DNA from: Mycobacterium sp. ITM-2016-00316
Lineage (GTDB): Bacteria; Actinomycetota; Actinomycetes; Mycobacteriales; Mycobacteriaceae
Length of the DNA stretch: 64,000 nucleotides
Assembly: GCF_002968335.2 (NCBI RefSeq)
Contig: NZ_CP134398.1
Coordinates: forward strand, 2,914,001 to 2,978,000
Reading direction: 5' to 3'
The notes under the pieces are model-generated. The model worked only from the letters and a program-made list of their open reading frames with translations, was not told where the DNA came from and did not search any database. This document shows, piece by piece, positions 42,592 through 50,676 of the stretch (within the stretch, counting starts at the first letter, position 1; the number at the start of each line of letters is the position of its first letter). Position numbers and translations under genes: made by a program.

Positions 42592-44157
42592 GTGACGCAG
42601 GCGGCCGGACGGGACGACCCTGCGCTGAGCCCGTTCTCGGTGTTCGCACTGCTCTACACCGTTGCCATCGTCATGGAACTGGGCGAGCAGTGGATCGATC
42701 CCTGGTTCACCGGCGCCTTCATCCTGCTCGCCGGCACCGCGATCGCCACCGGCATGACCCGGCCGAAGTTCCTGGTGTTGCTGGTCGCGTCGACCGCGTA
42801 CTTCCTGCTGTTCCGGTTCCCGGATGTGGCCAACCACGTCAACCTGGTGCTGTGCCTGAACCTGGCGATGATCCTGGTGTTCGCGCATTCACTGATCCGG
42901 CGCCGGGATGCGCCCGATCACGACTACGCCGCGATGCTGCCGGTGCTGCGTATCGGTCTGATCCTGGTCTACGTCATCGCCGGGTTCGACAAGCTGAACG
43001 CTGATTTCTTCGACCCCGCGGCCTCATGCGCGGCCGGCATGCTGCAATCCATCATCGCCGCCATGCAGACCCGGTTCCTCGGGGTGCCGCTGGTGGTGCC
43101 GGTCACCGTCGTGATGGCCTACCTCGGCTATCGGTTGCTGCGACGAGGCAGATTCGGCACCGGCGGGAACCGAATGTTCTCCGTGGTGGTGATGGGCACC
43201 GCTGCCGCCGGTCTCGCGGCCGTCCTGCTGGTGCTGTTCACGCCGCACTTGGGTGCCGTGGCGCCGATGATCGGTGTCATCGCGGCGGTAGCGGTGATCG
43301 GGTGGGAGCTCGGCGGGGGTCTGCTGCTGTCCGTCCCGCGGCTGCAGGCGGGCATCCTGGTGTTCTCGCTGATCATGCACGCCGCGCTCGCGCTGATCGG
43401 GTTCGTCGATTTCGGGGCGCTGGCCGTCGCGCTGCTGTTCACCTTTGTCCCCGCGAGCCACGTCCAGCTGCTGACCGCGCCCCGGGTGCGCGCCTACGCG
43501 GGAATCTGCTTCGGCATCGCACTGGTGTGTGGGTGGAGCGCGCACGTTCACCGCATATCCGAGCTGACGCTGCTCACCGGCCTGGCCCTCGACGCCGCAG
43601 TCATCATCGTGGTCTGGCCGCTGCTGACGACGGTGTTCTCAGCGGACCGCGCCCCGCGCTGGGAGGGGGTGCGCATTGTCGACCCGCGGATGCCTGCGCT
43701 GCTCTACGTCTTCCCGGTCCTGTTGATTTTCATCGGCCTGACGCCCTACCTGGGTTTGCGCACCGCAGGCAATTTCTCCATGTTCAGCAATCTGCGTACC
43801 GAGGGGGAGTCGTCCAACCACCTTCTGCTGGGCAGCAATCCGATCAAGGTGTGGGGGTACCAGGAAGATGTGGTCTGGATCCTCAAGATCGATGATCGCC
43901 ATGGCGACAGCATCTACCACTACGACGGGTCCCCGCGCGGCTACGCGCTGCCGGTCGTGGAATTCCGCAAATGGATCCACGCGTGGGACCAGGCCGGCGA
44001 TACGGTGCCGATGACGTACGCCTACGACGGGTACCGCTACACCACTGCAGACATCGTCACCGATCCCGCTTGGCGCACCGACGATCTGACTCCGCAGCTC
44101 TACCTGATGGACTTCCGCTACATCCAGCCCGGACAACCCAACTACTGCCGGTGGTGA
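42592..44157 (+). CDS. HTTM-domain membrane protein
   Basis: This 521-residue protein has roughly eleven hydrophobic segments. The family signature is 'GLTPYLGLRTAGNFSMFSNLRTEGESSNHLLL' (read around residues 383-415), together with 'VIAGFDKLNADFFDP' (140-155); both are typical of HTTM (horizontally transferred transmembrane, vitamin K-carboxylase-related) proteins. A ~120-residue soluble domain follows the last segment and ends with 'QPNYCRW'. The biochemical role of bacterial HTTM proteins is largely unknown. It lies 28 bp after the HxlR gene and is convergent with a universal stress gene. Confidence 0.85.
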   Translation: MTQAAGRDDPALSPFSVFALLYTVAIVMELGEQWIDPWFTGAFILLAGTAIATGMTRPKFLVLLVASTAYFLLFRFPDVANHVNLVLCLNLAMILVFAHSLIRRRDAPDHDYAAMLPVLRIGLILVYVIAGFDKLNADFFDPAASCAAGMLQSIIAAMQTRFLGVPLVVPVTVVMAYLGYRLLRRGRFGTGGNRMFSVVVMGTAAAGLAAVLLVLFTPHLGAVAPMIGVIAAVAVIGWELGGGLLLSVPRLQAGILVFSLIMHAALALIGFVDFGALAVALLFTFVPASHVQLLTAPRVRAYAGICFGIALVCGWSAHVHRISELTLLTGLALDAAVIIVVWPLLTTVFSADRAPRWEGVRIVDPRMPALLYVFPVLLIFIGLTPYLGLRTAGNFSMFSNLRTEGESSNHLLLGSNPIKVWGYQEDVVWILKIDDRHGDSIYHYDGSPRGYALPVVEFRKWIHAWDQAGDTVPMTYAYDGYRYTTADIVTDPAWRTDDLTPQLYLMDFRYIQPGQPNYCRW

Positions 44158-44164
44158 TCACCCC

Positions 44165-45043
44165 TCAGTGGGTGTGGACCACGGCCACCGCGGCGTGCGA
44201 GAGCTGAGCGACGGTCGAGGCGACCGAACCCAGCAGCAGACCGGTGAAGCCGCCGCGCCCACGGCTTCCGACGACGACCAGCTGCGCGTGCTGCGACTCC
44301 TCGATCAGCCAGTGCGCGGGACGGTCCCGCACCAGCCGGCGCCGGACGTGCACATCGGGGTACTGCTCCTGCCATCCGGCAAGCCGTTCGGCCAGCGTCT
44401 CCTGTGCCTCTACCTCGTACACCTGCCAGTCCAGGGTGAACAGCGGGACCGCCCCGATATCGCTCCAGGCGTGCACGGCCACCAGGTCCACACCGCGCAG
44501 CGCCGCCTCCTCGAAGGCGAACCGGGTGGCGGCCTCCGAGGCCGGGGACCCGTCCACGCCGAGCACCACCGGCGCCGTGGCGTCGGCAACGTCGTCCTCG
44601 TGGATCACCACGACCGGGCTGTGCGCATGGTGCAGCAGGCCGGCAGCCACCGATCCCAGGGGAAGTCGGTTGTGCCCGCCGGTGCCCCGGTTGCCGACTA
44701 CCAGCATCAACGCCGAGCGCGAAGCTTCCGCCAGCGTCCACACCACCGGGGACGGTCGCGACTCGGTGCGCAACGACACGGATCTCGGATCCTCGAGTGC
44801 CGACTCGAAGACCTGCTGAGCATGCACGAGCACCCTCGTGGATGAATCCTCCTGCAAATCAGCGACACTCGACTCGGCCACGGAGGACGACCAGCTGACC
44901 ATCAACGGCGCGATGACATGGAGCAGCGTCACCGGCACCTTGCGGCGCAGCCCTTCCCGCGCGGCCCAGATCACCGCGGCGTCCGAACCGGGCGAGCCGT
45001 CGACCGCGACGAGGATTCCTGCGTTCTCGGCTGGCGTAGACAT
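44165..45043 (-). CDS. Universal stress protein with two UspA domains
   Basis: ATG 45043 (RBS gaggagcatcgc) gives 292 residues. The two UspA repeats begin 'ILVAVDGSPGSDAAVIWAAREG' and 'VVLGVDGSPASEAATRFAFEEA', and each ends with the ATP-binding 'GxxGxGG...GS' loop: 'VVGNRGTGGHNRLPLGSVA' and 'VVGSRGRGGFTGLLLGSVA'. Both repeats are therefore predicted to bind ATP, like Rv2623. A DosR-like box lies ~60 bp upstream, shared with the divergent stress gene, so hypoxia/NO induction is likely. It is convergent with the HTTM gene (7-bp gap). Confidence 0.94.
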   Translation of the reverse strand: MSTPAENAGILVAVDGSPGSDAAVIWAAREGLRRKVPVTLLHVIAPLMVSWSSSVAESSVADLQEDSSTRVLVHAQQVFESALEDPRSVSLRTESRPSPVVWTLAEASRSALMLVVGNRGTGGHNRLPLGSVAAGLLHHAHSPVVVIHEDDVADATAPVVLGVDGSPASEAATRFAFEEAALRGVDLVAVHAWSDIGAVPLFTLDWQVYEVEAQETLAERLAGWQEQYPDVHVRRRLVRDRPAHWLIEESQHAQLVVVGSRGRGGFTGLLLGSVASTVAQLSHAAVAVVHTH

Positions 45044-45101
45044 GCGATGCTCCTCTGTGAGGTTCGCAGTCGACGCTAGCCGAGCCGGCCGCGCGCCGAC
45101 A

Positions 45102-45115
45102 GGGTCCAAAGTCCT
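45102..45115. promoter_or_regulatory. DosR (DevR)-like box between divergent stress genes
   Basis: On the minus strand the site reads AGGACTTTGGACCC, matching 11 of 14 core positions of the mycobacterial DosR consensus (GGGACTWWAGTCCC). It lies 59 bp upstream of the minus-strand usp start and 95 bp upstream of the plus-strand usp start. Universal stress genes are classic DosR targets, so hypoxia control is likely though untested here. Confidence 0.55.
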
Positions 45116-45210
45116 TAGTGCTGCGTGGTTCCGCCGCAACCGGCGAGCGTGCGATCCGGCGGCGCGTAGTGTGCGCATCGGCACAGTAACTCCGAGAGGA
45201 CACCAGTGAC

Positions 45211-46095
45211 ATGACCGATACGGCACAGCCCATCGTGGTCGGAGTGGACGGTTCCGCGAACGCGGTGGGTGCGGCAACCTGGGCAGGCGCGGTGGCCGCC
45301 CGACTGGGAGTGCCCCTGCACATCGTGTATGCCACGCCCTATCTCGGCCACAATTTCAGCGACGCGGCGGCGGCGGTCCGGGCGGCGGCGATCACCGGGC
45401 AGCGAGAGGCCGCGGTATCCATCCTGAGCGCCGCGGCGGACGCGGTGCGCAGTGCCGAACCCGATCTGAGCATCACCACGAGCGCACCTTCCGAAGCCGC
45501 CGACGAAGTGCTGGAATCCTTGAGCGCACAGTCCCGGCTGATCGTGCTGGGCTCACAGGACGTATCGGCGACTTCCGCGTTGCTGATCGGGTCTCTGACA
45601 CTGAAGACGATCACCCGGTCGGCTTGTCCGGTCATTGCATGGCGTGGTGACATTCTCTCTCCGACAACGCAACCGATTGTGGTCGGGGTTGACGGCGACA
45701 ACAGCGATGCCGCCCTCGAGTTGGCCTTCGACCTTGCCGGCGCACTACACGTCCCGTTGTGGGCCGTGCGGTCCTCGTCGTCGCGTCGCGCGCCCGGCGA
45801 CGTCACCATCCCGTTCCTGATCGACTGGGACGCACTGGAAGCCCTGGAATGGAGTTCGCTGACCGCGACCGTCGGCCCCTGGGCGCAACGCCATCCGGAG
45901 GTCGATGTCAGTTTCTTCGTCGAGCCGGCCAAACCCAGCCAGGCGCTGCTGAAGCACCTCGACGGTGCGCAACTCGTCATCGTCGGGACCCGAGGTCACG
46001 GAGCGCTGGCCAGTGCGCTGATCGGATCCACCAGCCTCAACCTGCTGCACCATTCGCCGCTTCCGGTCGGGGTCTGCCGGCCCTCCGGCGACTAG
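45211..46095 (+). CDS. Universal stress protein with two UspA domains
   Basis: ATG 45211 gives 294 residues with repeats starting 'IVVGVDGSANAVGAATWAGAVA' and 'IVVGVDGDNSDAALELAFDLAG'. The second ATP loop is intact ('VIVGTRGHGALASALIGS'), but the first is degenerate ('VLGSQDVSATSALLIGS', lacking the GxxG core), so only one repeat may bind ATP. It diverges from the other usp gene with a DosR-like box between. The stop overlaps the convergent MFS gene by four bases (46092-46095). Confidence 0.93.
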   Translation: MTDTAQPIVVGVDGSANAVGAATWAGAVAARLGVPLHIVYATPYLGHNFSDAAAAVRAAAITGQREAAVSILSAAADAVRSAEPDLSITTSAPSEAADEVLESLSAQSRLIVLGSQDVSATSALLIGSLTLKTITRSACPVIAWRGDILSPTTQPIVVGVDGDNSDAALELAFDLAGALHVPLWAVRSSSSRRAPGDVTIPFLIDWDALEALEWSSLTATVGPWAQRHPEVDVSFFVEPAKPSQALLKHLDGAQLVIVGTRGHGALASALIGSTSLNLLHHSPLPVGVCRPSGD

Positions 46096-47324
46096 CGCGG
46101 CTGCGTCGGTTCGCCGGTCTCGGCGCCTTCTTCGACGGCCGACCGGCTGCCCAGCAGCAGGAACAAGCCGCCACCGAAGAATGCGGCGATTCCGCTGAAC
46201 ACCAGGAATCCGTTGAAGCTCTCGCTCACCTGCAGTGTCCTGCTGAGGATGAAGGCACCGAGAGCAGAGGAGACCCCGATGGCCGCGGACAGGATGCTCA
46301 GCACGGTGCTGTACAGAGTCAGGTCGAACCGCCGCGCCACCAGATAGGCGATGACATCGCCTTCGGCTCCCCACGCCGCCCCCAGGCAGCAGACCGCGAC
46401 GACCAGCACCGTGAAGCCGTCCCAGGTCGAGGCGATGAGCAGGCATCCCAGGCCGGGCAGTGCCATCGCGGCCGCCGCAACCAGTTGCGCCGGAAAGCGG
46501 TCCAGCGCAATACCGCACGCGAATCTTCCGACGATCACGGCGGTGGCGAAGATCGAGATCAGCAACGAGACCTCACCTCCGGTACCCAGCGAATCACCGA
46601 GGACGACACCCAGTTGGGTGGTGGTCACTGTGTGGTATAGGTTGCAGAGCAGCACTCCGGCGAACAGAATCCAGAACACCCGGGTGCGGCCGATGAGGCG
46701 GTAGTCGTTGCCGGTCTTGCCCTCTCGGCGGGTGTGCCGGGCATCGGCCTCGCCGGCCGGAATCAGCAACAAGGCGATGCTCCCGATCACGGCGATCGTG
46801 ACGGCGATCGCCAGGCAGCCCATTCGCCAGCCGTAGACCCGGTTGATGACGTCGAGCGCGGGTACGCCGATGGCTCCGAGCAGGGGTGGTCCGGAGATGG
46901 CAATGGCCAGTGCCAGACCGCGGGCCTTGTCGAAACAGGTTGCCACGATTCGGCTGTAGATCGCCGGCGTCGTGGTGACGCCCAGCCCGATCAGCACGAT
47001 GTTGATCGCGAAGTACTGCCAGATGGGCCCGGACATCAGCGCGTAGCCGGCCCAGCACAGCGGTAGTCCGACGACACCGATCACCGCGATACGACGGACT
47101 CCGAACAGATCGGTGAGCCTGCCGTAGATGGGCAGGAACACGAACGTCAGTAGCGTGATGACGCCGGTCAACACGAATTCCGAACGATTCCAGCCGAATT
47201 CTCCGAGGAACTGCGGGGCCATGGCGGCGTTGGTGTACGCGCTCAGGCTCAGCCCGGCGCTCAAACCCGCGGTTGCCGCCGCCAATGGCTGCCAGTTGGT
47301 CCGAAGCTCCCCGAGGTAGCCCAT
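46092..47324 (-). CDS. MFS transporter (OxlT/monocarboxylate-type)
   Basis: This 410-residue protein has twelve transmembrane segments. Between helices 2 and 3 it shows 'GRLTDLFGVRRIAVIG', the MFS signature, and its first helices ('LSAGLSLSAYTNAAMAPQFLGEFGWNRSEF') match the oxalate:formate/monocarboxylate branch. The central loop carries many charged residues. It lies between the stress proteins and the second P450 cluster and diverges from the latter, so it might move a substrate of that pathway; this rests only on position. Confidence 0.9.
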   Translation of the reverse strand: MGYLGELRTNWQPLAAATAGLSAGLSLSAYTNAAMAPQFLGEFGWNRSEFVLTGVITLLTFVFLPIYGRLTDLFGVRRIAVIGVVGLPLCWAGYALMSGPIWQYFAINIVLIGLGVTTTPAIYSRIVATCFDKARGLALAIAISGPPLLGAIGVPALDVINRVYGWRMGCLAIAVTIAVIGSIALLLIPAGEADARHTRREGKTGNDYRLIGRTRVFWILFAGVLLCNLYHTVTTTQLGVVLGDSLGTGGEVSLLISIFATAVIVGRFACGIALDRFPAQLVAAAAMALPGLGCLLIASTWDGFTVLVVAVCCLGAAWGAEGDVIAYLVARRFDLTLYSTVLSILSAAIGVSSALGAFILSRTLQVSESFNGFLVFSGIAAFFGGGLFLLLGSRSAVEEGAETGEPTQPR

Positions 47325-47420
47325 GCGCTCACGTTACGTGTCACACCGAAAGTGTCAGCATCGGGTCGGTGCCCGAATTCGGTGGGGCCGGCGATTTCCG
47401 CGCCGCTGGCGTATCTCTGA

Positions 47421-47437
47421 AACCCGATATTTGGGTT
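47421..47437. promoter_or_regulatory. Palindrome AACCC-N7-GGGTT upstream of the second P450 cluster
   Basis: AACCC (47421-47425) and GGGTT (47433-47437) flank GATATTT. The internal GATATTTGG is identical to nine bases of the operator at 12750-12765. It lies between the divergent MFS and P450 genes, so it could be read by the same or a related TetR-type protein. Confidence 0.4.
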
Positions 47438-47492
47438 CCTGCAAACCTAGGTATCCGCAGCGCACACCCAAAATACGTTGTCAAAGCGACGG

Positions 47493-47540
47493 TTGACCGC
47501 AAAGCGGAACGAGTATTAGGGTCTCTTGTAACAAACGTTA
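47493..47540 (+). promoter_or_regulatory. Predicted promoter of the second P450 cluster with TAAC/GTTA repeat
   Basis: TTGACC (47493-47498), an 18-bp spacer and TAGGGT (47517-47522) make a plausible promoter. At the expected start point TAAC-AAAC-GTTA (47529-47540) forms a short inverted repeat that a repressor could use. The coding start GTG 47582 is preceded by 'aggag'. Confidence 0.45.
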
Positions 47541-47581
47541 GGTTTTGTGGCGGTGGCCACCGGATCGATCAGGAGCGCGCG

Positions 47582-48850
47582 GTGACCGACTTCGACACAG
47601 TGGACTACTTCACCGACGAAGCACTGGTACCGGACCCCTATCCGTACTTCGACCATCTGCGTGCGAAGTGTCCGGTGGCCCGGGCGACGCCGTTCAACGT
47701 CATCGCGATCACCGGGTACGACGAAGCAATCGCGGTGTACAAGAATCCGGCTTTCTCCTCCTGTAACTCGGTGGCCGGTCCGTTCTCCGGCCTGCCGTTC
47801 GGCCCCGGCGAGAGTGACGACGTCCGCGATCTCATCGAGCAGCACCGCAGCCAGGTGCCGATGGCCGAGCACATCACCTCTCAGGACGCGCCGCTGCACA
47901 CCCGCACACGCGGTTTGTTGAGCAGGCTGATCACGCCGAAACGCCTCAAGGAGAACGAGGACTTCATGTGGCGGCTCGCGGACCGGCAGCTTGACACCTT
48001 TCTGGCCCGGGGGAGTGCGGAGTTCCTGGTCGATTACGCAAAGCCGTTCTCGCTACTGGTCATCGCCGATCTGCTGGGGGTGCCCGAGCAGGACCATGAG
48101 GAGTTCAAGGCGGTCTTTGCGTTGGAGACCGTCGGCGAACTCGGCAAGGAAGCCCCGACCACACACAATCCACTCCAATGGCTCAATGAGAAGTTCTTCG
48201 GGTACCTCGAGGATCGCCGACGAACACCCCGCAAAGATGTCCTCACCGAACTCGCGCAGGCCAAGCACGAGGACGGTTCGGTACCTGACATCGAGGACGT
48301 GATGAACCTGTCGACGTTCCTGTTCGCCGCCGGCACCGAGACCACGACGAAGCTGGTGAGTTCGGCGGTGCGGTTCATCGGAGACAACCCCGGCATCGAG
48401 AAGCTGCTGCGAGATGATCGGAGCAAGATTCCGGCCTTCCTGGAGGAAACCCTTCGGCTGGAAAGTCCGGTCAAATCCCACTTCCGGATGGCGAGCACGT
48501 CCACGACCGTGGGCGAGGCTGAGATCCCGGCGGGAACGACGGTGATGGTGCTACCGGGTGCGTGCAACCGAGACCCGCGAAAGTTTCAGCGACCCAATGA
48601 ATTCCAGACCGATCGACCGAATGTGCGCGAGCAGATCGCCTTCATCCGCGGCGCGCATTCCTGCCCGGGAGCGCCGCTGGCCCGAGCGGAAGGTCGCATC
48701 TCGCTCGAACGCATCCTGGACCGGATGCACGACATCACGATCTCCGAGGATCACCACGGGCCCGCCGAGGACCGGCGCTACGAATACGAGCCGACCTTCA
48801 TCATGCGTGGACTCAGCGAGCTGCACATCACCTTTGCGCCGGCCGGCTGA
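47582..48850 (+). CDS. Cytochrome P450
   Basis: GTG 47582 with 'aggag' upstream gives 422 residues. The I-helix is 'FAAGTETTTKLVSSA', ExxR is in 'EETLRLESPVK', and the heme loop is 'IAFIRGAHSCPG' with Cys361 as ligand. The loop has Arg instead of the first Gly and Pro after the Cys; this FxRGxHxCPG form marks certain actinobacterial CYP families and is distinct from the other two P450s of the window. It is the first gene of a five-gene run with SDR, micro-ORF, AveC-like and second P450 genes. Redox partners are not nearby. Confidence 0.95.
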   Translation: MTDFDTVDYFTDEALVPDPYPYFDHLRAKCPVARATPFNVIAITGYDEAIAVYKNPAFSSCNSVAGPFSGLPFGPGESDDVRDLIEQHRSQVPMAEHITSQDAPLHTRTRGLLSRLITPKRLKENEDFMWRLADRQLDTFLARGSAEFLVDYAKPFSLLVIADLLGVPEQDHEEFKAVFALETVGELGKEAPTTHNPLQWLNEKFFGYLEDRRRTPRKDVLTELAQAKHEDGSVPDIEDVMNLSTFLFAAGTETTTKLVSSAVRFIGDNPGIEKLLRDDRSKIPAFLEETLRLESPVKSHFRMASTSTTVGEAEIPAGTTVMVLPGACNRDPRKFQRPNEFQTDRPNVREQIAFIRGAHSCPGAPLARAEGRISLERILDRMHDITISEDHHGPAEDRRYEYEPTFIMRGLSELHITFAPAG

Positions 48851-48867
48851 CGAGAGGAGCACAGCAT

Positions 48868-49746
48868 ATGCCCGGAAAGCTGGACGGCAAGGTCGCTTTC
48901 ATCACCGGTGCCGCACGGGGGCAGGGCCGTGCGCACGCGATCGCGATGGCGCGAGAGGGCGCCGACATCATCGCCGTCGACATCTGCCGCGACATAGCAT
49001 CCAACCCGTACCCGTTGGCCACACCCGAGGATCTCGCCGAGACGGAACGCTCGGTCAAGGGGCAGGGCCGGCGGGTGCTGGCCCGGATCGCCGATGTGCG
49101 CGAACGCCACGAGCTGCGTGCTGCGGTCGAGGCGGGGGTGGCCGACTTCGGCAAGATCGACATCGTCGTCGCCAACGCCGGCATCCTGCCGATGGCGATG
49201 GGCAACCCCGACCCGATGGGTTTCGTGGATGCCTCCGACGTCGATCTGGTCGGCGTGATGAACACAGTGGCAGTGGCGATTCCGCATTTACCCGAGGGTG
49301 CATCGATCATCGTCACCGGCTCCACCGCGGGCATGATTCGCGGCACCACCACCAGCCCGGACATGGGACCCGGGGGAGCCGGGTACGGCTGGAGCAAGCG
49401 CATCGTCATGGACTACGTCGATGAGATGTGTCTGCACCTGGCGCCGAGGATGATCCGGGTGAATGCCGTGCACCCGACGAACTGCAACACCCATCTGCTG
49501 CAGAACGAGGGCATGTACGGGGTGTTCCGGCCCGATCTGAAGGCCGAGGGCAAGGTCGCCACCCGGGAAGACGCCGAACCGCTGTTCAATCTGTTCCAGG
49601 CGATGCCGATCCCGTACATCGAGCCCGAGGACATGGCCAACCTGGGCGTGTTCCTGGCCGGCGACGAGAGCCGCTACATCACCGGACAGCACATTCGGGT
49701 GGATGCCGGATCACTTCTCAAGTGGCCCAACGGGCCTGGCGGCTAG
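48868..49746 (+). CDS. Mycofactocin-coupled SDR oxidoreductase
   Basis: ATG 48868 gives 292 residues. Beyond the normal SDR core ('FITGAARGQGRAHAIAMAREGADIIAVDIC', 'VANAGILP', Ser in 'IVTGSTAG', YxxxK in 'GYGWSKRIVMDY') it has the extra insertion 'PYPLATPEDLAETERSVKGQGRRV' and the C-terminal 'MPIPYIEPEDMANLGVFLAGDESRYITGQHIRVDAG'. Those insertions define the mycofactocin-linked subfamily, which keeps NAD tightly bound and passes electrons to the peptide-derived cofactor mycofactocin. It suggests an alcohol oxidation step after P450 hydroxylation. Confidence 0.92.
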   Translation: MPGKLDGKVAFITGAARGQGRAHAIAMAREGADIIAVDICRDIASNPYPLATPEDLAETERSVKGQGRRVLARIADVRERHELRAAVEAGVADFGKIDIVVANAGILPMAMGNPDPMGFVDASDVDLVGVMNTVAVAIPHLPEGASIIVTGSTAGMIRGTTTSPDMGPGGAGYGWSKRIVMDYVDEMCLHLAPRMIRVNAVHPTNCNTHLLQNEGMYGVFRPDLKAEGKVATREDAEPLFNLFQAMPIPYIEPEDMANLGVFLAGDESRYITGQHIRVDAGSLLKWPNGPGG

Positions 49747-49750
49747 GTTC

Positions 49751-49882
49751 ATGGGTCAACTCATCATGCTGGGTACGTTGTTCGGACTGATGATCCTGAT
49801 CTTCGGTCTCGTCTGGTACTTCGATCCCGAGGCGCGCGGGCCTCGCGCCGTGCACGGCGCAGCGCCGGAGAGTGAGCAGTGA
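49751..49882 (+). CDS. 43-residue single-pass membrane micro-protein
   Basis: An ATG at 49751, four bases after the SDR stop, opens a 43-codon frame. Residues ~4-23 ('LIMLGTLFGLMILIFGLVWY') form one transmembrane helix, followed by a short polar tail with 'FDPEARGPRAVHG'. Its TGA is inside the GTGA that starts the next gene, so it is translationally coupled to the AveC-like protein. The coupling and the strong hydrophobic core make it a probable real gene. A subunit or assembly partner of the AveC-like protein is possible (inference). Confidence 0.7.
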   Translation: MGQLIMLGTLFGLMILIFGLVWYFDPEARGPRAVHGAAPESEQ

Positions 49883-50667
49883 GCACCGCGCTGACGCCGG
49901 CGCTCATCATCGGCCTGTCCTTCGCCTACCTCGGTGGTGCGCTGTTCCTGGCGTACGGCGCGTACCTGAGCTACCGGCGTGGCCGCCTGCATCCGCTGTT
50001 GCTGGTGTCCATCTCGGCCATCTCGTTCTCCTGGATCGAAGCGCCGTATGACTGGGCGATGTACGCGCAATTCCCGCCCGCACTCCCACGAATGCCGTCC
50101 TGGTGGCCGATGAACTTCACCTGGGGCGGTGGGCTGCCGTCGGCGGTACCCATCGGCTATGTCGCCTACTTCGTGCTGCCCGCGGTGATCGGTGCCGCAC
50201 TCGGGCGCTGGGCGATCCGGCGATTCGGGTGGCGCAGGCCACAGACCCTGCTTGTCGTGGGGTTGCTCGTCGGGTTCTGCTGGGCCTTGTTCTTCAACGC
50301 CTTTTTCGGTCCGCGGTTCGGCATCTTCTATTACGGCTTGGTCATTCCGGGTTTGGCGCTTTTCGAGGGCAGCAGGTACCAGTACCCGATCTATGACGCG
50401 ATCGCCATGGCCGTACAGATGATGGTGTTCACCTATCTGCTCGGGCGCACCGACGGGCAGGGCCGCAATGTCGTCGAAGTGTGGGCGGACACGCGGTCGA
50501 CGTCCCGCACCGGATCTGCACTGCTGTCGGTTGCGGCCATGATCGTCGCGGGGCATCTCGCGTACGGCGCGGTATTCGCCCCCCATCTGGCCACCAAGCT
50601 CGGTGGCTATGTGACCTCCGGTCCGACAGAGCAGTTGTTCCCCGGTATTCCCAACCAGCCCAGATAG
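49879..50667 (+). CDS. AveC-like multi-pass membrane protein
   Basis: GTG 49879 overlaps the micro-ORF stop; 262 residues with about six hydrophobic segments. 'ISFSWIEAPYDWAMYAQFPPALP' and 'GYVAYFVLPAVIGAALGRWAIRRF' correspond to 'VWQDPYMNWAPYAVYNPELW' and 'GYVMFQFGPYFPAVWIL' of the AveC-like protein at 16495, so the two are distant relatives. This copy is shorter and lacks the first ~60 residues, including the first helix. The role in mycobacteria is unknown. It ends 9 bp before the second P450 gene. Confidence 0.72.
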   Translation: MSTALTPALIIGLSFAYLGGALFLAYGAYLSYRRGRLHPLLLVSISAISFSWIEAPYDWAMYAQFPPALPRMPSWWPMNFTWGGGLPSAVPIGYVAYFVLPAVIGAALGRWAIRRFGWRRPQTLLVVGLLVGFCWALFFNAFFGPRFGIFYYGLVIPGLALFEGSRYQYPIYDAIAMAVQMMVFTYLLGRTDGQGRNVVEVWADTRSTSRTGSALLSVAAMIVAGHLAYGAVFAPHLATKLGGYVTSGPTEQLFPGIPNQPR

Positions 50668-50676
50668 GTAGCTGCT

